Shown here: piece by piece, positions 42,108-51,270 of the stretch
Position numbering within the stretch: the first letter of the stretch is position 1
Layout of the letters: each line of letters opens with the position of its first letter
NCBI RefSeq assembly: GCF_017355915.2
Contig: NZ_JAFEUV020000015.1
Span: 1-64,000 of the forward strand
From: Telluribacter roseus
GTDB lineage: Bacteria; Bacteroidota; Bacteroidia; Cytophagales; Spirosomataceae
Direction of reading: 5' to 3'
DNA length: 64,000 nt
Notes under the pieces: model-generated
What the model saw: the letters and a program-made list of their open reading frames with translations, nothing else
Database searches by the model: none
Told to the model about the DNA's origin: nothing
Program-made: the position numbers and the translations under genes

Positions 42108-44513
42108 ATGAATCGTTCCATTCGTAAAGTAGCTGTACTTGGCTCCGGCATCATGGGTTCACGCATAGCGTGCCATTTTGCCAATATCGGTGTACAGGTA
42201 CTGCTACTCGACATAGTACCCCGAGAACTCACGGAAACAGAAACGGCCAAAGGGCTGACGCTTGAGAATCCTGCCGTACGAAATCGTATCGTAAACGAAT
42301 CTTTCCAGAATACACTCAAAGCCTCACCGGCTGCACTGTATAGTACTAAGTTTGCCGAACGGGTCAAGCTGGGCAACTTTGACGATAACCTCAAAGACAT
42401 AAAAGACTACGACTGGATCATAGAAGTAGTAGTAGAGCGCCTGGATATCAAGAAGAGCCTTTTTGAGAAAGTAGACCAGCTCCGCAAGCCGGGTACCCTC
42501 ATCACCTCCAATACCTCGGGTATTCCTATCCACCTGATGTCCGAAGGACGCAGCGAGGATTTCCAGCGGCACTTCTGCGGTACTCACTTCTTCAACCCGC
42601 CCCGCTACCTGCGCCTGCTGGAGATCATACCAGGTCCGCAGACGGACCCGGCTATCATTGACTTCCTGATGCACTACGGCGACCTGTTCCTGGGCAAGAC
42701 TACCGTACTTTGTAAAGATACCCCCGGCTTTATTGCCAACCGGTTGGGTATCTACGCCATGGTACAAACCATCCGGACCGCCGAAGAGATAGGCCTGACC
42801 GTAGAGGAGGTAGACAAGCTGACCGGCCCGGTAGTAGGTCGCCCCAAATCAGGTACCTTCCGTCTGTCGGATCTGGTAGGGCTCGATACCACTGTACACG
42901 TAGCTAATAACCTCTACCAGGCCGGTGAAGGTACCGACGAGTCACGGGAGGCATTTATGCTGCCTCCTATTATGCAGCGACTCTTTGAAGCCAAGCGCCT
43001 GGGCGATAAGTCCGGACAGGGCTTCTACAAAAAGACTAAGGACGAGAAGGGCAAGACGGTCATCATGGCCCTGGCCTTTGATACCATGGACTATCGCCCC
43101 AGCGAGAAGGTGAAGTTTACTACCCTGGAAAGTACTAAGGCCATCGATAACCTGGCGAAGCGCTTTGGGGTTCTGCTGGAGGGTAAAGATAAAGCGGGCG
43201 AATTCTACCGCCGGACCTTTGCTGATGCCTTCCGCTACGCTACCTACCGTATACCCGAGATCTCCGACGAAACATTCCGCATCGATCAGGCTATCACGGC
43301 GGGTTTTGGCTGGCAGATGGGCCTGTTCGAGACCTGGGATGCTATCGGCATCCGCAAGATGGTGGGTATCATGGAGGAACTAGGCAAGCAGCCGGCGCCC
43401 TGGGTGTACGAGATGCTCGAGGCCGGAAATGAATCATTTTATAAGACTGAAAAAGGCAAGCGGCTGTACTACGACATTCCTTCCAGAAGCTATAAGCAAG
43501 TACCGGGGCAGGAAAGCTTTATCCTGCTAAGCAACTACTCGGACAACGTGGTCTGGAAAAATGCCGGTGCTACCGTGTATGACATTGGGGATGGTATACT
43601 CAACCTCGAGTTCCACTCCAAAATGAATACTATGGGTACAGAGGTCGTAGAGGGAATTCAGAAGGGCATCAGCCTGGCCGAAAAGAACTTCCGCGGTCTG
43701 GTGATTGGAAATGAATCTACGGAGGCTTACTCGGCAGGGGCTAACCTGGCCATGCTGTTTATGTTCGCGATTGAGCAGGATTATGATGAGATCAACCTGA
43801 TGATCGCCCAGTTCCAGCAGACCATGATGCGCGCCCGCTACTCGTCCATTCCGGTAGTAACGGCTCCGCACACGCTGGCGCTTGGTGGTGGCTGCGAGCT
43901 CAATCTGCACGCCGATAAGGTAGTAGCCCACGCCGAAACCTATATGGGACTTGTAGAACTGGGAGTAGGAATCATACCCGCCGGAGGGGGTACTAAAGAA
44001 ATGGCCGTTCGCTGCTCTGACCTCTACCGTACCGGTGATCCTGAGCTGAATGTACTGCAGAATGCGTTCATGAACATAGCCCAGGCTAAGGTATCAACCT
44101 CAGCCCAGGAAGCGTACGAGATGAACTACCTGCAGGATAAGGACCAGATTGTCCTCAACCGCAACCGTCTGATCGCGGAAGCCAAGCAGGCAGCCATGGA
44201 ACTGGCCGATAACGGCTATACTCAGCCTACTCAGCGTACCGATATAAAGGTGCAGGGCAAGACGGGTATCGCCTTATTCAAGGCAGGTATATCTCAGATG
44301 CGCATGGCCAACTACATCAGTGACCATGATGTCAAAATTGCAAATAAACTGGCCTATGTAATATGTGGAGGAGAATTAAGCTACCCGCAGAACGTTACGG
44401 AACAATATTTGCTGGACCTCGAACGGGAGGCATTTTTGTCCCTCTGCGGTGAAAAGAAAACGCTGGAACGGATGCAGGGGCTACTAACCGGAGGCAAACC
44501 CCCACGTAACTAG
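42108..44513 (+). CDS. 3-hydroxyacyl-CoA dehydrogenase / enoyl-CoA hydratase (FadN type)
   Basis: The 801-residue protein combines two beta-oxidation activities in the FadN order. The N-terminal dehydrogenase has the NAD loop VAVLGSGIMGSRIA (8-21) and the catalytic His in CGTHFFNPPRYLRL near residue 160. The C-terminal enoyl-CoA hydratase/isomerase part (about 470-700) has SAGANLAMLF and HTLALGGGCELNLHADKVVAH, with the oxyanion glycines and VELGVGIIPAGGG. It oxidises 3-hydroxyacyl-CoA after hydrating the enoyl-CoA. The thiolase and acyl-CoA dehydrogenase genes that often follow this gene are absent; a terminator and an unrelated kinase come next. Confidence 0.93.
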   Translation: MNRSIRKVAVLGSGIMGSRIACHFANIGVQVLLLDIVPRELTETETAKGLTLENPAVRNRIVNESFQNTLKASPAALYSTKFAERVKLGNFDDNLKDIKDYDWIIEVVVERLDIKKSLFEKVDQLRKPGTLITSNTSGIPIHLMSEGRSEDFQRHFCGTHFFNPPRYLRLLEIIPGPQTDPAIIDFLMHYGDLFLGKTTVLCKDTPGFIANRLGIYAMVQTIRTAEEIGLTVEEVDKLTGPVVGRPKSGTFRLSDLVGLDTTVHVANNLYQAGEGTDESREAFMLPPIMQRLFEAKRLGDKSGQGFYKKTKDEKGKTVIMALAFDTMDYRPSEKVKFTTLESTKAIDNLAKRFGVLLEGKDKAGEFYRRTFADAFRYATYRIPEISDETFRIDQAITAGFGWQMGLFETWDAIGIRKMVGIMEELGKQPAPWVYEMLEAGNESFYKTEKGKRLYYDIPSRSYKQVPGQESFILLSNYSDNVVWKNAGATVYDIGDGILNLEFHSKMNTMGTEVVEGIQKGISLAEKNFRGLVIGNESTEAYSAGANLAMLFMFAIEQDYDEINLMIAQFQQTMMRARYSSIPVVTAPHTLALGGGCELNLHADKVVAHAETYMGLVELGVGIIPAGGGTKEMAVRCSDLYRTGDPELNVLQNAFMNIAQAKVSTSAQEAYEMNYLQDKDQIVLNRNRLIAEAKQAAMELADNGYTQPTQRTDIKVQGKTGIALFKAGISQMRMANYISDHDVKIANKLAYVICGGELSYPQNVTEQYLLDLEREAFLSLCGEKKTLERMQGLLTGGKPPRN

Positions 44514-44535
44514 CTATTACCCACTTACTACCCGA

Positions 44536-44575
44536 AAAAATCCCGCCCAAAAACTACATTTTGGCGGGATTTTTG
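44536..44575 (+). terminator. Rho-independent terminator after the fadN-like gene
   Basis: AAAAATCCCGCC and the following CAAAA pair with TTTTGGCGGGATTTTT across a short loop, with one bulged C. The T tract ends at 44574. Confidence 0.85.
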
Positions 44576-44649
44576 CTTGATAAAGGCAAGGCTTACTACC
44601 CCCGTACCAAAATTTTTCTGTACTCCTGCTGTAAAATTTTACCGACTGC

Positions 44650-46434
44650 TTGGACAAGACTGACTTCTCATATCAGTATAACAACCTCTGGAAAAGGGAG
44701 CTTGAGGTTAGAGCGCGTTCGAGCCACCGAATGCTTACTATGGCCTATATTATAGGCTATCCCATCACGTCGATTTTATTTTATATACATAAGAGCGCCC
44801 ATACCCAGGAGGTACTAAGTATTCAGCTCATGGCCAGTGCCACCGTAGCGGTATTGCTGCTACTGAACTTCAGGAATAAGATCAACAACATAAACCTGGC
44901 GTTGTACACGGTTCTGACGGTAACGCTCTTTCATGCTTATACGCTTTGGAAAATTCCCCACCAGACGTACGAGCGGGAGACATTTAATATTATTCTTGTC
45001 CTGCTTTTCACGCTGCTTGTCGTCCGTTGGAACTTCCGGTATGCCTTGATCTCCGCGTTGGTGCCACTGTTGCTGCTTCCGGCAGCTATCTACCTGCATA
45101 ACCCCGCCTCATTTACCCGGTTTTTAGGAGAAGGAGGCCTTTTTATGATAGGAGCGTACCTGCTATTTCCGTATGTATGCCGGATGCGCTACGAGAAAGA
45201 CAAGCGGGAATTCTACCTACGTTACACGCTTCAGAAACAAAATGAAGCCCTCGAGAAGCAAAAAACCATAGCTGAGCAGGCCACCCGCGCTAAGTCGGAG
45301 TTTCTTTCCATGATGAGTCATGAGATCCGTACACCTCTTAATGGCATTGTGGGGGTAGTGCATCTGATGATGCAGGATGGCAAGAAAAACAATCTTCAGA
45401 GCGACCTGATCCAGACGCTGAAGTTTTCGTCGGATCACCTGATGGCGGTGGTAAACGATATACTTGATTTTAATAAGATCAACTCTAACCACGTACAGCT
45501 CGACCCGATACCGTTTGACGTACGGGCGCTGCTGACTAGCCTGGAGAAGACGTTTATACCTAAGGCCGCCGAGAAAAGTCTGGAGCTGATATTCAAGATA
45601 GATGCTACGATTCCTTCGCAGATAGTAGGCGACAAGGTACGGCTCAACCAGATCCTGACCAACCTGATTCATAATGCCATCAAGTTTACGGAGAAGGGCT
45701 CCGTAAAAATGGTAACCAAGGTCATAGGGAAGGACGAGAAAAAAGTGCGGCTGCACTTCATGGTGATAGATACCGGCATAGGTATACCATACGACCAGCA
45801 GCCTACTATCTTCGAAAGCTTTACGCAGGCCACGCTGGCTACTCACCGCCAGTACGGTGGTACAGGGCTTGGACTGGCTATTACCAAAGAGTTGCTGCAC
45901 CTGTTTGGTAGTGAAATACAGCTCTTCAGCGAGGTCGGTAAAGGATCAAGCTTTACCTTCTCGATTGACTTTCCGTTCCTGGAAGAGGTACCTCAGCAGG
46001 AGCCTGTCGTCCTGCCGGAAACTACCGATACCTACTCGTTTGCCCGGGTACTGGTAGTAGACGACAACCCGATCAACTTGCTGGTAGCTACCAACTTCCT
46101 CAAGCGCCGCAATATTCAGTTTGATACGGCGGTAAATGGTCTGGAAGCGGTTGATAAATTCAAAGCCAACTCGTATCACCTCATACTCATGGACCTGCGC
46201 ATGCCCGAAATGGATGGGTACGAGGCCACCCGGATCATTCGTGAGGTTAACCGTACCATACCGGTTGTCGCGCTTACGGCATCGGCCTTCTCCGTCGAAA
46301 AAGAACGTGCTATGTCCAGCGGATTCACGGCCTATCTTACCAAGCCGTTCCTTCCTAAGGACTTTTACGATACCATTCTGCCCCGCCTTTCCAGAGAGCC
46401 GCTGGACTCCGCAAGCCCAATTGAAGTAGAATAA
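44650..46434 (+). CDS. Hybrid sensor histidine kinase/response regulator
   Basis: The 594-residue protein has six membrane segments (about 32-175) with no recognised extracellular sensor, then a coiled coil leading to HisKA with phospho-acceptor His224 in SMMSHEIRTPLNG. HATPase_c follows (N box NQILTNLIHNAIKFT, G boxes DTGIGIP and GGTGLGLAI). The C-terminus is a receiver domain (about 465-585) with VVDDNPINLL, the phospho-acceptor in ILMDLRMPEMDG and the Lys in YLTKPF. The only start that keeps the N-terminal region is a TTG at 44650; ATG 44731 would shorten it by 27 residues. No partner regulator is adjacent. Confidence 0.9.
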   Translation: MDKTDFSYQYNNLWKRELEVRARSSHRMLTMAYIIGYPITSILFYIHKSAHTQEVLSIQLMASATVAVLLLLNFRNKINNINLALYTVLTVTLFHAYTLWKIPHQTYERETFNIILVLLFTLLVVRWNFRYALISALVPLLLLPAAIYLHNPASFTRFLGEGGLFMIGAYLLFPYVCRMRYEKDKREFYLRYTLQKQNEALEKQKTIAEQATRAKSEFLSMMSHEIRTPLNGIVGVVHLMMQDGKKNNLQSDLIQTLKFSSDHLMAVVNDILDFNKINSNHVQLDPIPFDVRALLTSLEKTFIPKAAEKSLELIFKIDATIPSQIVGDKVRLNQILTNLIHNAIKFTEKGSVKMVTKVIGKDEKKVRLHFMVIDTGIGIPYDQQPTIFESFTQATLATHRQYGGTGLGLAITKELLHLFGSEIQLFSEVGKGSSFTFSIDFPFLEEVPQQEPVVLPETTDTYSFARVLVVDDNPINLLVATNFLKRRNIQFDTAVNGLEAVDKFKANSYHLILMDLRMPEMDGYEATRIIREVNRTIPVVALTASAFSVEKERAMSSGFTAYLTKPFLPKDFYDTILPRLSREPLDSASPIEVE

Positions 46435-46454
46435 ATACGGCTTTACTTCACCCT

Positions 46455-46468
46455 CCCGCTCAGGCGGG
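46455..46468 (+). terminator. Weak hairpin after the hybrid kinase gene
   Basis: CCCGC (46455-46459) pairs with GCGGG (46464-46468) around TCAG, about 20 bp after the stop. There is no T run, so its role as a terminator is doubtful. Confidence 0.3.
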
Positions 46469-46491
46469 TCTGCCGCCGGCACTCGGCTATG

Positions 46492-46517
46492 TATCAAAAT
46501 ATTTACTATATTTGATA
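46492..46517. promoter_or_regulatory. Inverted repeat and -7 box ahead of the Rrf2 gene
   Basis: TATCAAA (46492-46498) and TTTGATA (46511-46517) form a perfect 7-bp inverted repeat with a 12-base spacer. TATATTTG at 46507-46514 is an exact -7 box and overlaps the right half. The Rrf2 ATG is at 46548. This arrangement suits autorepression by the Rrf2 protein. Confidence 0.55.
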
Positions 46518-46547
46518 TATAGATTTTTTATACTTCATCGCATTTCA

Positions 46548-46979
46548 ATGATTTCGAAGAAAGCCAAATATGCACTCAAAGCCCTGAAAGTACTTGCTGA
46601 GCAGTATGGTAAAGGTCCGGTACTGATATCATTTATTGCTGAGAAAGAAAAAATACCCAAGAAGTTCCTGGAGGCCATCCTGCTGGACCTGCGCAACAAT
46701 GGTATTCTGCAGAGCCAGAAAGGAAAAGGCGGAGGCTACCTGCTTCGTATACCTCCCGAAGAAGTAAAGTTTTCGAAAGTACTTCGCATTATTGACGGTC
46801 CCATTGCCCCTACCCTTTGTGTGTCGCTCTACTTTTATGGGAAGTGCGAGGACTGCGTAGATGAAGTAAGCTGCAGCCTACGGCTGGTTATGGAGAAATG
46901 GCGCGACGCCAACCTGGCCGTTCTGGATCAGACCACGCTCAAGGACCTTCTTACGGCTCAGCATCCGGGACTTATTTAG
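46548..46979 (+). CDS. Rrf2-family transcriptional regulator, possibly Fe-S binding
   Basis: The protein (143 residues) is an Rrf2-family winged-helix regulator. It opens with ISKKAKYALKALKVLAEQY and has the recognition region IPKKFLEAILLDLRNNGILQSQKGKGGGYLLRIPPEEV (about 36-73). Four cysteines follow (Cys91, Cys100, Cys103 and Cys109), a pattern that could hold an iron-sulfur cluster as in IscR and NsrR. I start at ATG 46548, which gives the canonical N-terminus; the frame extends to a TTG upstream inside the operator. No isc or suf genes are adjacent. Its 3' end overlaps the convergent GT-C gene by eight bases. Confidence 0.9.
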   Translation: MISKKAKYALKALKVLAEQYGKGPVLISFIAEKEKIPKKFLEAILLDLRNNGILQSQKGKGGGYLLRIPPEEVKFSKVLRIIDGPIAPTLCVSLYFYGKCEDCVDEVSCSLRLVMEKWRDANLAVLDQTTLKDLLTAQHPGLI

Positions 46980-48603
46980 GTTGGTACTTGTCCTTACGGA
47001 TAAACAGCAGGTTCTTATCGTAGGTACCTACGTAGTGATAGTTCTGCTTGATATACTGCGCCAGCTCCGGAAAGCTTTCGTACCCCTCAGTAGCCCTATT
47101 GCCCAGCCACAGGCTGTTATCCACGGCATCTACAAATACCGCCGGCCGGTTGGTTTTCATATTACTGATATAGCGCGCCCGGTATGTATCACGCAGAGGG
47201 TGCACAAAGATGCTTCGCTCTGAATGGTTCTCGGCGGTACCCTGTGGTAGCTGAGCTTCTACATAGTACAATAGGTGCCACCCCCACACCACCAGGTAAT
47301 CGCCAGGCTCGGTGTGTTTTTTTATTTCGCTTACCAGCGCACTTTCCGGTAGCGCAGTAGCTCCTATGGAATTGAAGGCATTTACCTGCCGGTACCTGAT
47401 AGCCGATAAGCCATCCATGCCGGCAAACCATAGTACCCATACCCCGGGCAGGACCAGTGACCAGGCCACGCGCTGCTTGCGCAACTCGTGCAGCCCGCAC
47501 ACCGCCGCCAGTGCCAGCGGGTGTATACACAACGTAAGGTAGTGTACAAAAGGGTTACCCGACTTGGTAGCTGCATAGAGAGCCGCCAGAAGGTACCCTA
47601 CCATGAGCCACGGCAGGAAGGCCTGTCGGGGCTCCGCAGGACTGGATGCCGGCTTACGCCACCGCACTACTCCCACCCCCACCGGAATTAGCAGAAGTAT
47701 AAAGTAGACCAGGAAGTCAGGGCTTAGTGATAGCAGCCTGAACAGGTAGGTAGGAATGGACGTAAAGCTGCTGTTACCGGCGTAGATGGCATTGCCCAGC
47801 AGGTAAAAGTCGATCATGTCGTCAAATACCTCATGGTAGAGTGTCCAGGCTACTACCAGTAGCGGAAACGAAAGCCCGCCCAGCAGGATAGCAGCCAGAG
47901 GCCGGTACTGCCTGTCGGATCGGAAGTAATGGTAAGCGACCCAGATACCTGCCAGTGCCAGCACCGCGGCCTGAGGCACGGCCTGAAGCTTGGCGAAAGG
48001 TACCATACCTGCCACAAAGCCCAGCAGGTAAGCCCAGCGGGCAGAGAGTGACCGGCTGGTGGATAGCCGGGCCAGCATATACAGACAAAAACCTAACAGG
48101 AATGCTGGTAGCTGCTCACTGGAATAGTGCACGTAGTCGGGCTCCTGCGTAAAGGCCAGGAAAAGCAGCGGAAACAACAAGGCTACCCGCGCCGTACTAC
48201 TGCCAAACCAGCGGCGTACCGCCCCAAAAAAGAAAAGCAAGGCGCCGACCGCGCAGAGTAGTCCCATGACACGAGCCGACGTATAGTCTACCTGAAAGCC
48301 CAGCAGCCGTGGCACCACCAACAGGTAGTTGTCCAGCGGCCCGATGGTAGTACCATCCACCGACTGCCAATAGATAGGGCTGTAGTACAGCGTAATCCCG
48401 TGGCTGATCATCTGGCTTTCGTCGGGATTAAGCTCCCGGTTCATGACCACCGCCGGGAGCCTCATCATAACCAGCAGCACGATACTGAGGCACAGGTACG
48501 CCAGGTTGGATATACGTTGGCTGACTCCCGCCCAGATTACAACACCTGCCAACAAGTAGCCAACAGCCCAGTAGATAAGAGGAGAGTAATCAAAGGTAAG
48601 CAT
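46972..48603 (-). CDS. GT-C-type membrane glycosyltransferase
   Basis: The 543-residue protein has about 11-12 membrane segments and a soluble C-terminus. After the first segments it carries the acidic loop ELNPDESQMISHGITLYYSPIYWQSVDG (about 56-83), the position of the catalytic acidic residue in GT-C enzymes that use polyprenyl-phosphate sugars. It is the last gene of a three-gene cassette with a nucleotide-sugar epimerase and a polyprenyl-phosphate GT2, and starts three bases after the GT2 stop. It probably transfers the lipid-linked sugar to a surface acceptor. Confidence 0.82.
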   Translation of the reverse strand: MLTFDYSPLIYWAVGYLLAGVVIWAGVSQRISNLAYLCLSIVLLVMMRLPAVVMNRELNPDESQMISHGITLYYSPIYWQSVDGTTIGPLDNYLLVVPRLLGFQVDYTSARVMGLLCAVGALLFFFGAVRRWFGSSTARVALLFPLLFLAFTQEPDYVHYSSEQLPAFLLGFCLYMLARLSTSRSLSARWAYLLGFVAGMVPFAKLQAVPQAAVLALAGIWVAYHYFRSDRQYRPLAAILLGGLSFPLLVVAWTLYHEVFDDMIDFYLLGNAIYAGNSSFTSIPTYLFRLLSLSPDFLVYFILLLIPVGVGVVRWRKPASSPAEPRQAFLPWLMVGYLLAALYAATKSGNPFVHYLTLCIHPLALAAVCGLHELRKQRVAWSLVLPGVWVLWFAGMDGLSAIRYRQVNAFNSIGATALPESALVSEIKKHTEPGDYLVVWGWHLLYYVEAQLPQGTAENHSERSIFVHPLRDTYRARYISNMKTNRPAVFVDAVDNSLWLGNRATEGYESFPELAQYIKQNYHYVGTYDKNLLFIRKDKYQPK

Positions 48604-48606
48604 GCA

Positions 48607-49554
48607 TCAGGCTACAGTTTCGACTTTTTCGATGAAGTCGCGGTAATGAACAGCGGGAATAAAGTGCTGCTGGGTACGATACTGCAGTACCATAAATACC
48701 AGAAACAGTGAAATCAGAAACGACTGCAGCATGACGATCAGCAGGGTAGTACCCAGGGTCGAAGCCCAGCCCGGCGTAGCGTTTCCGATGATTTTAAGAA
48801 ATATGATGATAAATATAAAGGCTATCACCAGCCCCGACATCCATAACGTAAAGATCAGGATGCGTACGGCCGTGGTGTCTATAAGTACCGAAATAGCACT
48901 CAGCCCGTGCAGTACCAGCGATACAAAGTTCATCTTGCTCTCGCCGGCCAGGCGCTTCGCCCGCTCAATGGGCACGTCGTCGTAGGGAATACGCGAGCGG
49001 ATAATTCCTCCCGGATAGTTATTCCATATTTCCGACACCCTGACTAGGTTCTGAAGCCGTCGCCGTGGTACCAGGCTGAAGTTGCCAAACGTAATGACCT
49101 TGCCCGTCAGTAATTTAAAGATGGACTTGTAGATGATGTAAAACGTGCGGAACAGGGTATTTTCCTGCCGTTTGGTCCGTCGGGCAAAAATGATCTTGTC
49201 CGGCTGCTCGACCGATTTCTGCACCAGCATATTGATATCACGCGGAGCATCTTCTCCATCGGCATCCATAACAATGACCTTATCGCAATCCCCTTCACGG
49301 GCCAAGTACGACAGTCCGATGGCAATGGCCCGCTGGTGTCCCAGATTCCGGTACAACCTCAGTACCTGGATACCCGTACCCTTAAAGGGTACAAAAGGCT
49401 CCGTACGGTCACGGGATGAGCAGTCATCTACCACCAATAAAGACGTTTTGGCCAGGGTACTGGCCTCCACGTCTTCATTGAGTTTTTCTATCAGTAAATT
49501 CAGGGCTTCCCAGTCGTTAAACTGGGGAATAACAATAACGTACTTTTCAGGCAT
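48607..49554 (-). CDS. GT2 polyprenyl-phosphate glycosyltransferase, GtrB/DPM1-like
   Basis: The protein (315 residues) has an N-terminal GT2 domain with VVDDCSSRD (41-49) and VMDADGEDAPRDI (95-107), the acidic signature of dolichyl/undecaprenyl-phosphate sugar transferases, and two C-terminal membrane segments (about 225-250 and 268-293), the GtrB layout. It should load a sugar onto undecaprenyl phosphate on the cytoplasmic side. I start at ATG 49554; a TTG five codons upstream is also in frame. It is 15 bp behind the epimerase and nearly touches the GT-C gene, giving a tight operon. Confidence 0.9.
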   Translation of the reverse strand: MPEKYVIVIPQFNDWEALNLLIEKLNEDVEASTLAKTSLLVVDDCSSRDRTEPFVPFKGTGIQVLRLYRNLGHQRAIAIGLSYLAREGDCDKVIVMDADGEDAPRDINMLVQKSVEQPDKIIFARRTKRQENTLFRTFYIIYKSIFKLLTGKVITFGNFSLVPRRRLQNLVRVSEIWNNYPGGIIRSRIPYDDVPIERAKRLAGESKMNFVSLVLHGLSAISVLIDTTAVRILIFTLWMSGLVIAFIFIIIFLKIIGNATPGWASTLGTTLLIVMLQSFLISLFLVFMVLQYRTQQHFIPAVHYRDFIEKVETVA

Positions 49555-49569
49555 CTTGACTCTTGTCAA

Positions 49570-50646
49570 TTAAACAACCTGACCTGCCAGACGGGCAGCG
49601 ATACCATCGTGAATCTGGGTGAGAGTTTCTTCCAGACCGTACTCCCAGTTCCAGCCCGGATAGTGCGACTTGAACTTGCTCAAGTCACTCACGTACCAGA
49701 TGTGGTCACCGATGCGGTTGGTATCTGAGTAGGAGTAGCTCATCTTCTTGCCTGAGATCTGCTCACAAAGAGCAATGGCTTCCAGCATAGAGCAGTTGGC
49801 AAAGCGACCACCTCCGGCGTTGTATACTTCGCCCGGACGTGGGTTCTGGTAGAAGTGCCAGAACATGTTCACCAGGTCATGGCTGTGGATGTTGTCACGT
49901 ACCTGCTTGCCTTTATAACCAAAGATCGTGTAGTGGTTGCCGGTGATGGCGCACTTCATCAGGTAAGCCAGGAAGCCGTGCAGCTGAGCGCCCGAGTGGT
50001 TAGGGCCGGTCAGACAGCCTCCGCGGAAGATACCGGTCTTCATGCCGAAGTAGCGTCCGTACTCCTGCACCATGATATCAGCCGCTACCTTGGAAGCTCC
50101 GAATATAGAGTGCTTGGTATGGTCAATGCTGTGCTGCTCGTCTATACCATTCTCGAAGTAAGGGTGGTTCTGATCGATCTCCCAGCGGGTTTCCAGCTCT
50201 ACCAGGGGCAGGTAGTTAGGGTTATCGCCATACACTTTGTTGGTCGAAGTGAAAATGAACACAGCGTCAGGGCAGTTCAGGCGGGTCATCTCCAGCATGT
50301 TCAGCGTACCGGTGGCATTAACGCCAAAGTCAGTGAAAGGCTCGCGGGCCGCCCAGTCGTGGCTAGGTTGAGCAGCCGTGTGTACGATCATTTTGATGTC
50401 CTGACCGTACTCCTTGAAAATAGGCTCCAGCTGACTTACTTCCCGGATGTCGGCCGAGTAGTGCTTGTAATTAGGGAAAGCTTCGGTGATACGGTTGCGG
50501 TTCCATTCCGTGTTGCCATCGGCTCCGAAGAAGTACTGACGCAGATTGTTATCAACTCCTATTACTACATCAAATTTGTCGGCCAGAAACGCCACCGACT
50601 CACTTCCTATCAAGCCGGCTGAACCGGTAACCAATGCGATGTTCAT
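49570..50646 (-). CDS. NAD-dependent sugar epimerase, CDP-paratose/tyvelose epimerase-like
   Basis: The 358-residue protein is an extended SDR sugar epimerase. It has the NAD loop TGSAGLIG (7-14), the active-site strand TSTNKVYGD (133-141), and a family segment [12 protein letters not shown] (179-190). In this position ordinary extended SDRs have Tyr-x3-Lys; here the Tyr is Phe182, with Lys186 kept. I believe this substitution is shared by many proteins of this CDP-tyvelose-epimerase-like group. It would make the nucleotide sugar for the downstream GtrB-like enzyme; the actual sugar is unknown. No promoter is clear in the 230-bp upstream gap. Confidence 0.88.
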   Translation of the reverse strand: MNIALVTGSAGLIGSESVAFLADKFDVVIGVDNNLRQYFFGADGNTEWNRNRITEAFPNYKHYSADIREVSQLEPIFKEYGQDIKMIVHTAAQPSHDWAAREPFTDFGVNATGTLNMLEMTRLNCPDAVFIFTSTNKVYGDNPNYLPLVELETRWEIDQNHPYFENGIDEQHSIDHTKHSIFGASKVAADIMVQEYGRYFGMKTGIFRGGCLTGPNHSGAQLHGFLAYLMKCAITGNHYTIFGYKGKQVRDNIHSHDLVNMFWHFYQNPRPGEVYNAGGGRFANCSMLEAIALCEQISGKKMSYSYSDTNRIGDHIWYVSDLSKFKSHYPGWNWEYGLEETLTQIHDGIAARLAGQVV

Positions 50647-50824
50647 AGTTTAATGTACTTAATGTTTTAGATTAGAATGGATATAATTATTACAAGAAAT
50701 GCTGTTTTGCTGTAAATACGATGAAAAATTACTAAAATTTATTCAATGGCCAACCGGCACTCGTATACCCACCCCGTTCAACTAGTATATTCAGATATTG
50801 TTTTGGAAAGTTAGTATTCTGACA

Positions 50825-50858
50825 AAAAAAGGCAGCACTTATCAAGAAGCACTGCCTT
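50825..50858 (-). terminator. Rho-independent terminator after the small lipoprotein gene
   Basis: On the minus strand AAGGCAG pairs with CTGCCTT (50858-50852 and 50835-50829), followed by a run of T from the A tract at 50824-50830. Confidence 0.7.
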
Positions 50859-50880
50859 ACAGTATCAGAACTATATATAC

Positions 50881-51192
50881 TTATCTAGCCTGTGTTCCGG
50901 TTGCTCCTGTGGTATCCTGCTGTGCAGCAGTAGCACTCTCTACAGTACTACCGGGAGTACCATCAGTATTACCGAACAACTTCTCACGGATAGCGTTTGC
51001 ACGTCTATCCATCTCAGGATTATCTTCATACTTATTAGCAAGCTGACGGGCAGCCGAATCAGGGTGAGGTCCATAAACATATTCACTTCCCTCCCGTACG
51101 TCATCCTGCTCTACACGATTATACTTCTGATATTCGCAGGATGATAGTAACGCTATACCTGCCACCAATGCGGCTATCTTTCTGAGTTTCAT
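50881..51192 (-). CDS. Small lipoprotein of unknown function
   Basis: The protein (103 residues) has an SPII signal with lipobox LSSC and lipidation at Cys19. The mature part is short, polar and rich in Asp, Ala and Thr (EYVYGPHPDSAARQLANKYEDNPEMDRRANAIREKLFG), ending in a low-complexity Thr/Ala tail; it is probably partly disordered. I start at ATG 51192; the longer frame adds a poor N-terminus. A consensus promoter lies at 51220-51251 and a terminator follows, so it is its own unit. I know of no function for it. Confidence 0.75.
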   Translation of the reverse strand: MKLRKIAALVAGIALLSSCEYQKYNRVEQDDVREGSEYVYGPHPDSAARQLANKYEDNPEMDRRANAIREKLFGNTDGTPGSTVESATAAQQDTTGATGTQAR

Positions 51193-51219
51193 TGTATACT
51201 TGTCTATATAGATTTTGTG

Positions 51220-51251
51220 CAAAAGTAACGGCCTTTTCCAAAACCACCAAA
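51220..51251 (-). promoter_or_regulatory. Promoter of the small lipoprotein gene
   Basis: On the minus strand TTTG (51251-51248), a 20-base spacer and TACTTTTG (51227-51220) match the Bacteroidota consensus exactly, 28 bp ahead of ATG 51192. Confidence 0.7.
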
Positions 51252-51270
51252 TAGCATTTGCTCGTTTTTA

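Noticed and set aside
49855-50622. 255-codon open frame on the plus strand
   Set aside because: It is antisense to the epimerase gene and shows no protein-like features.
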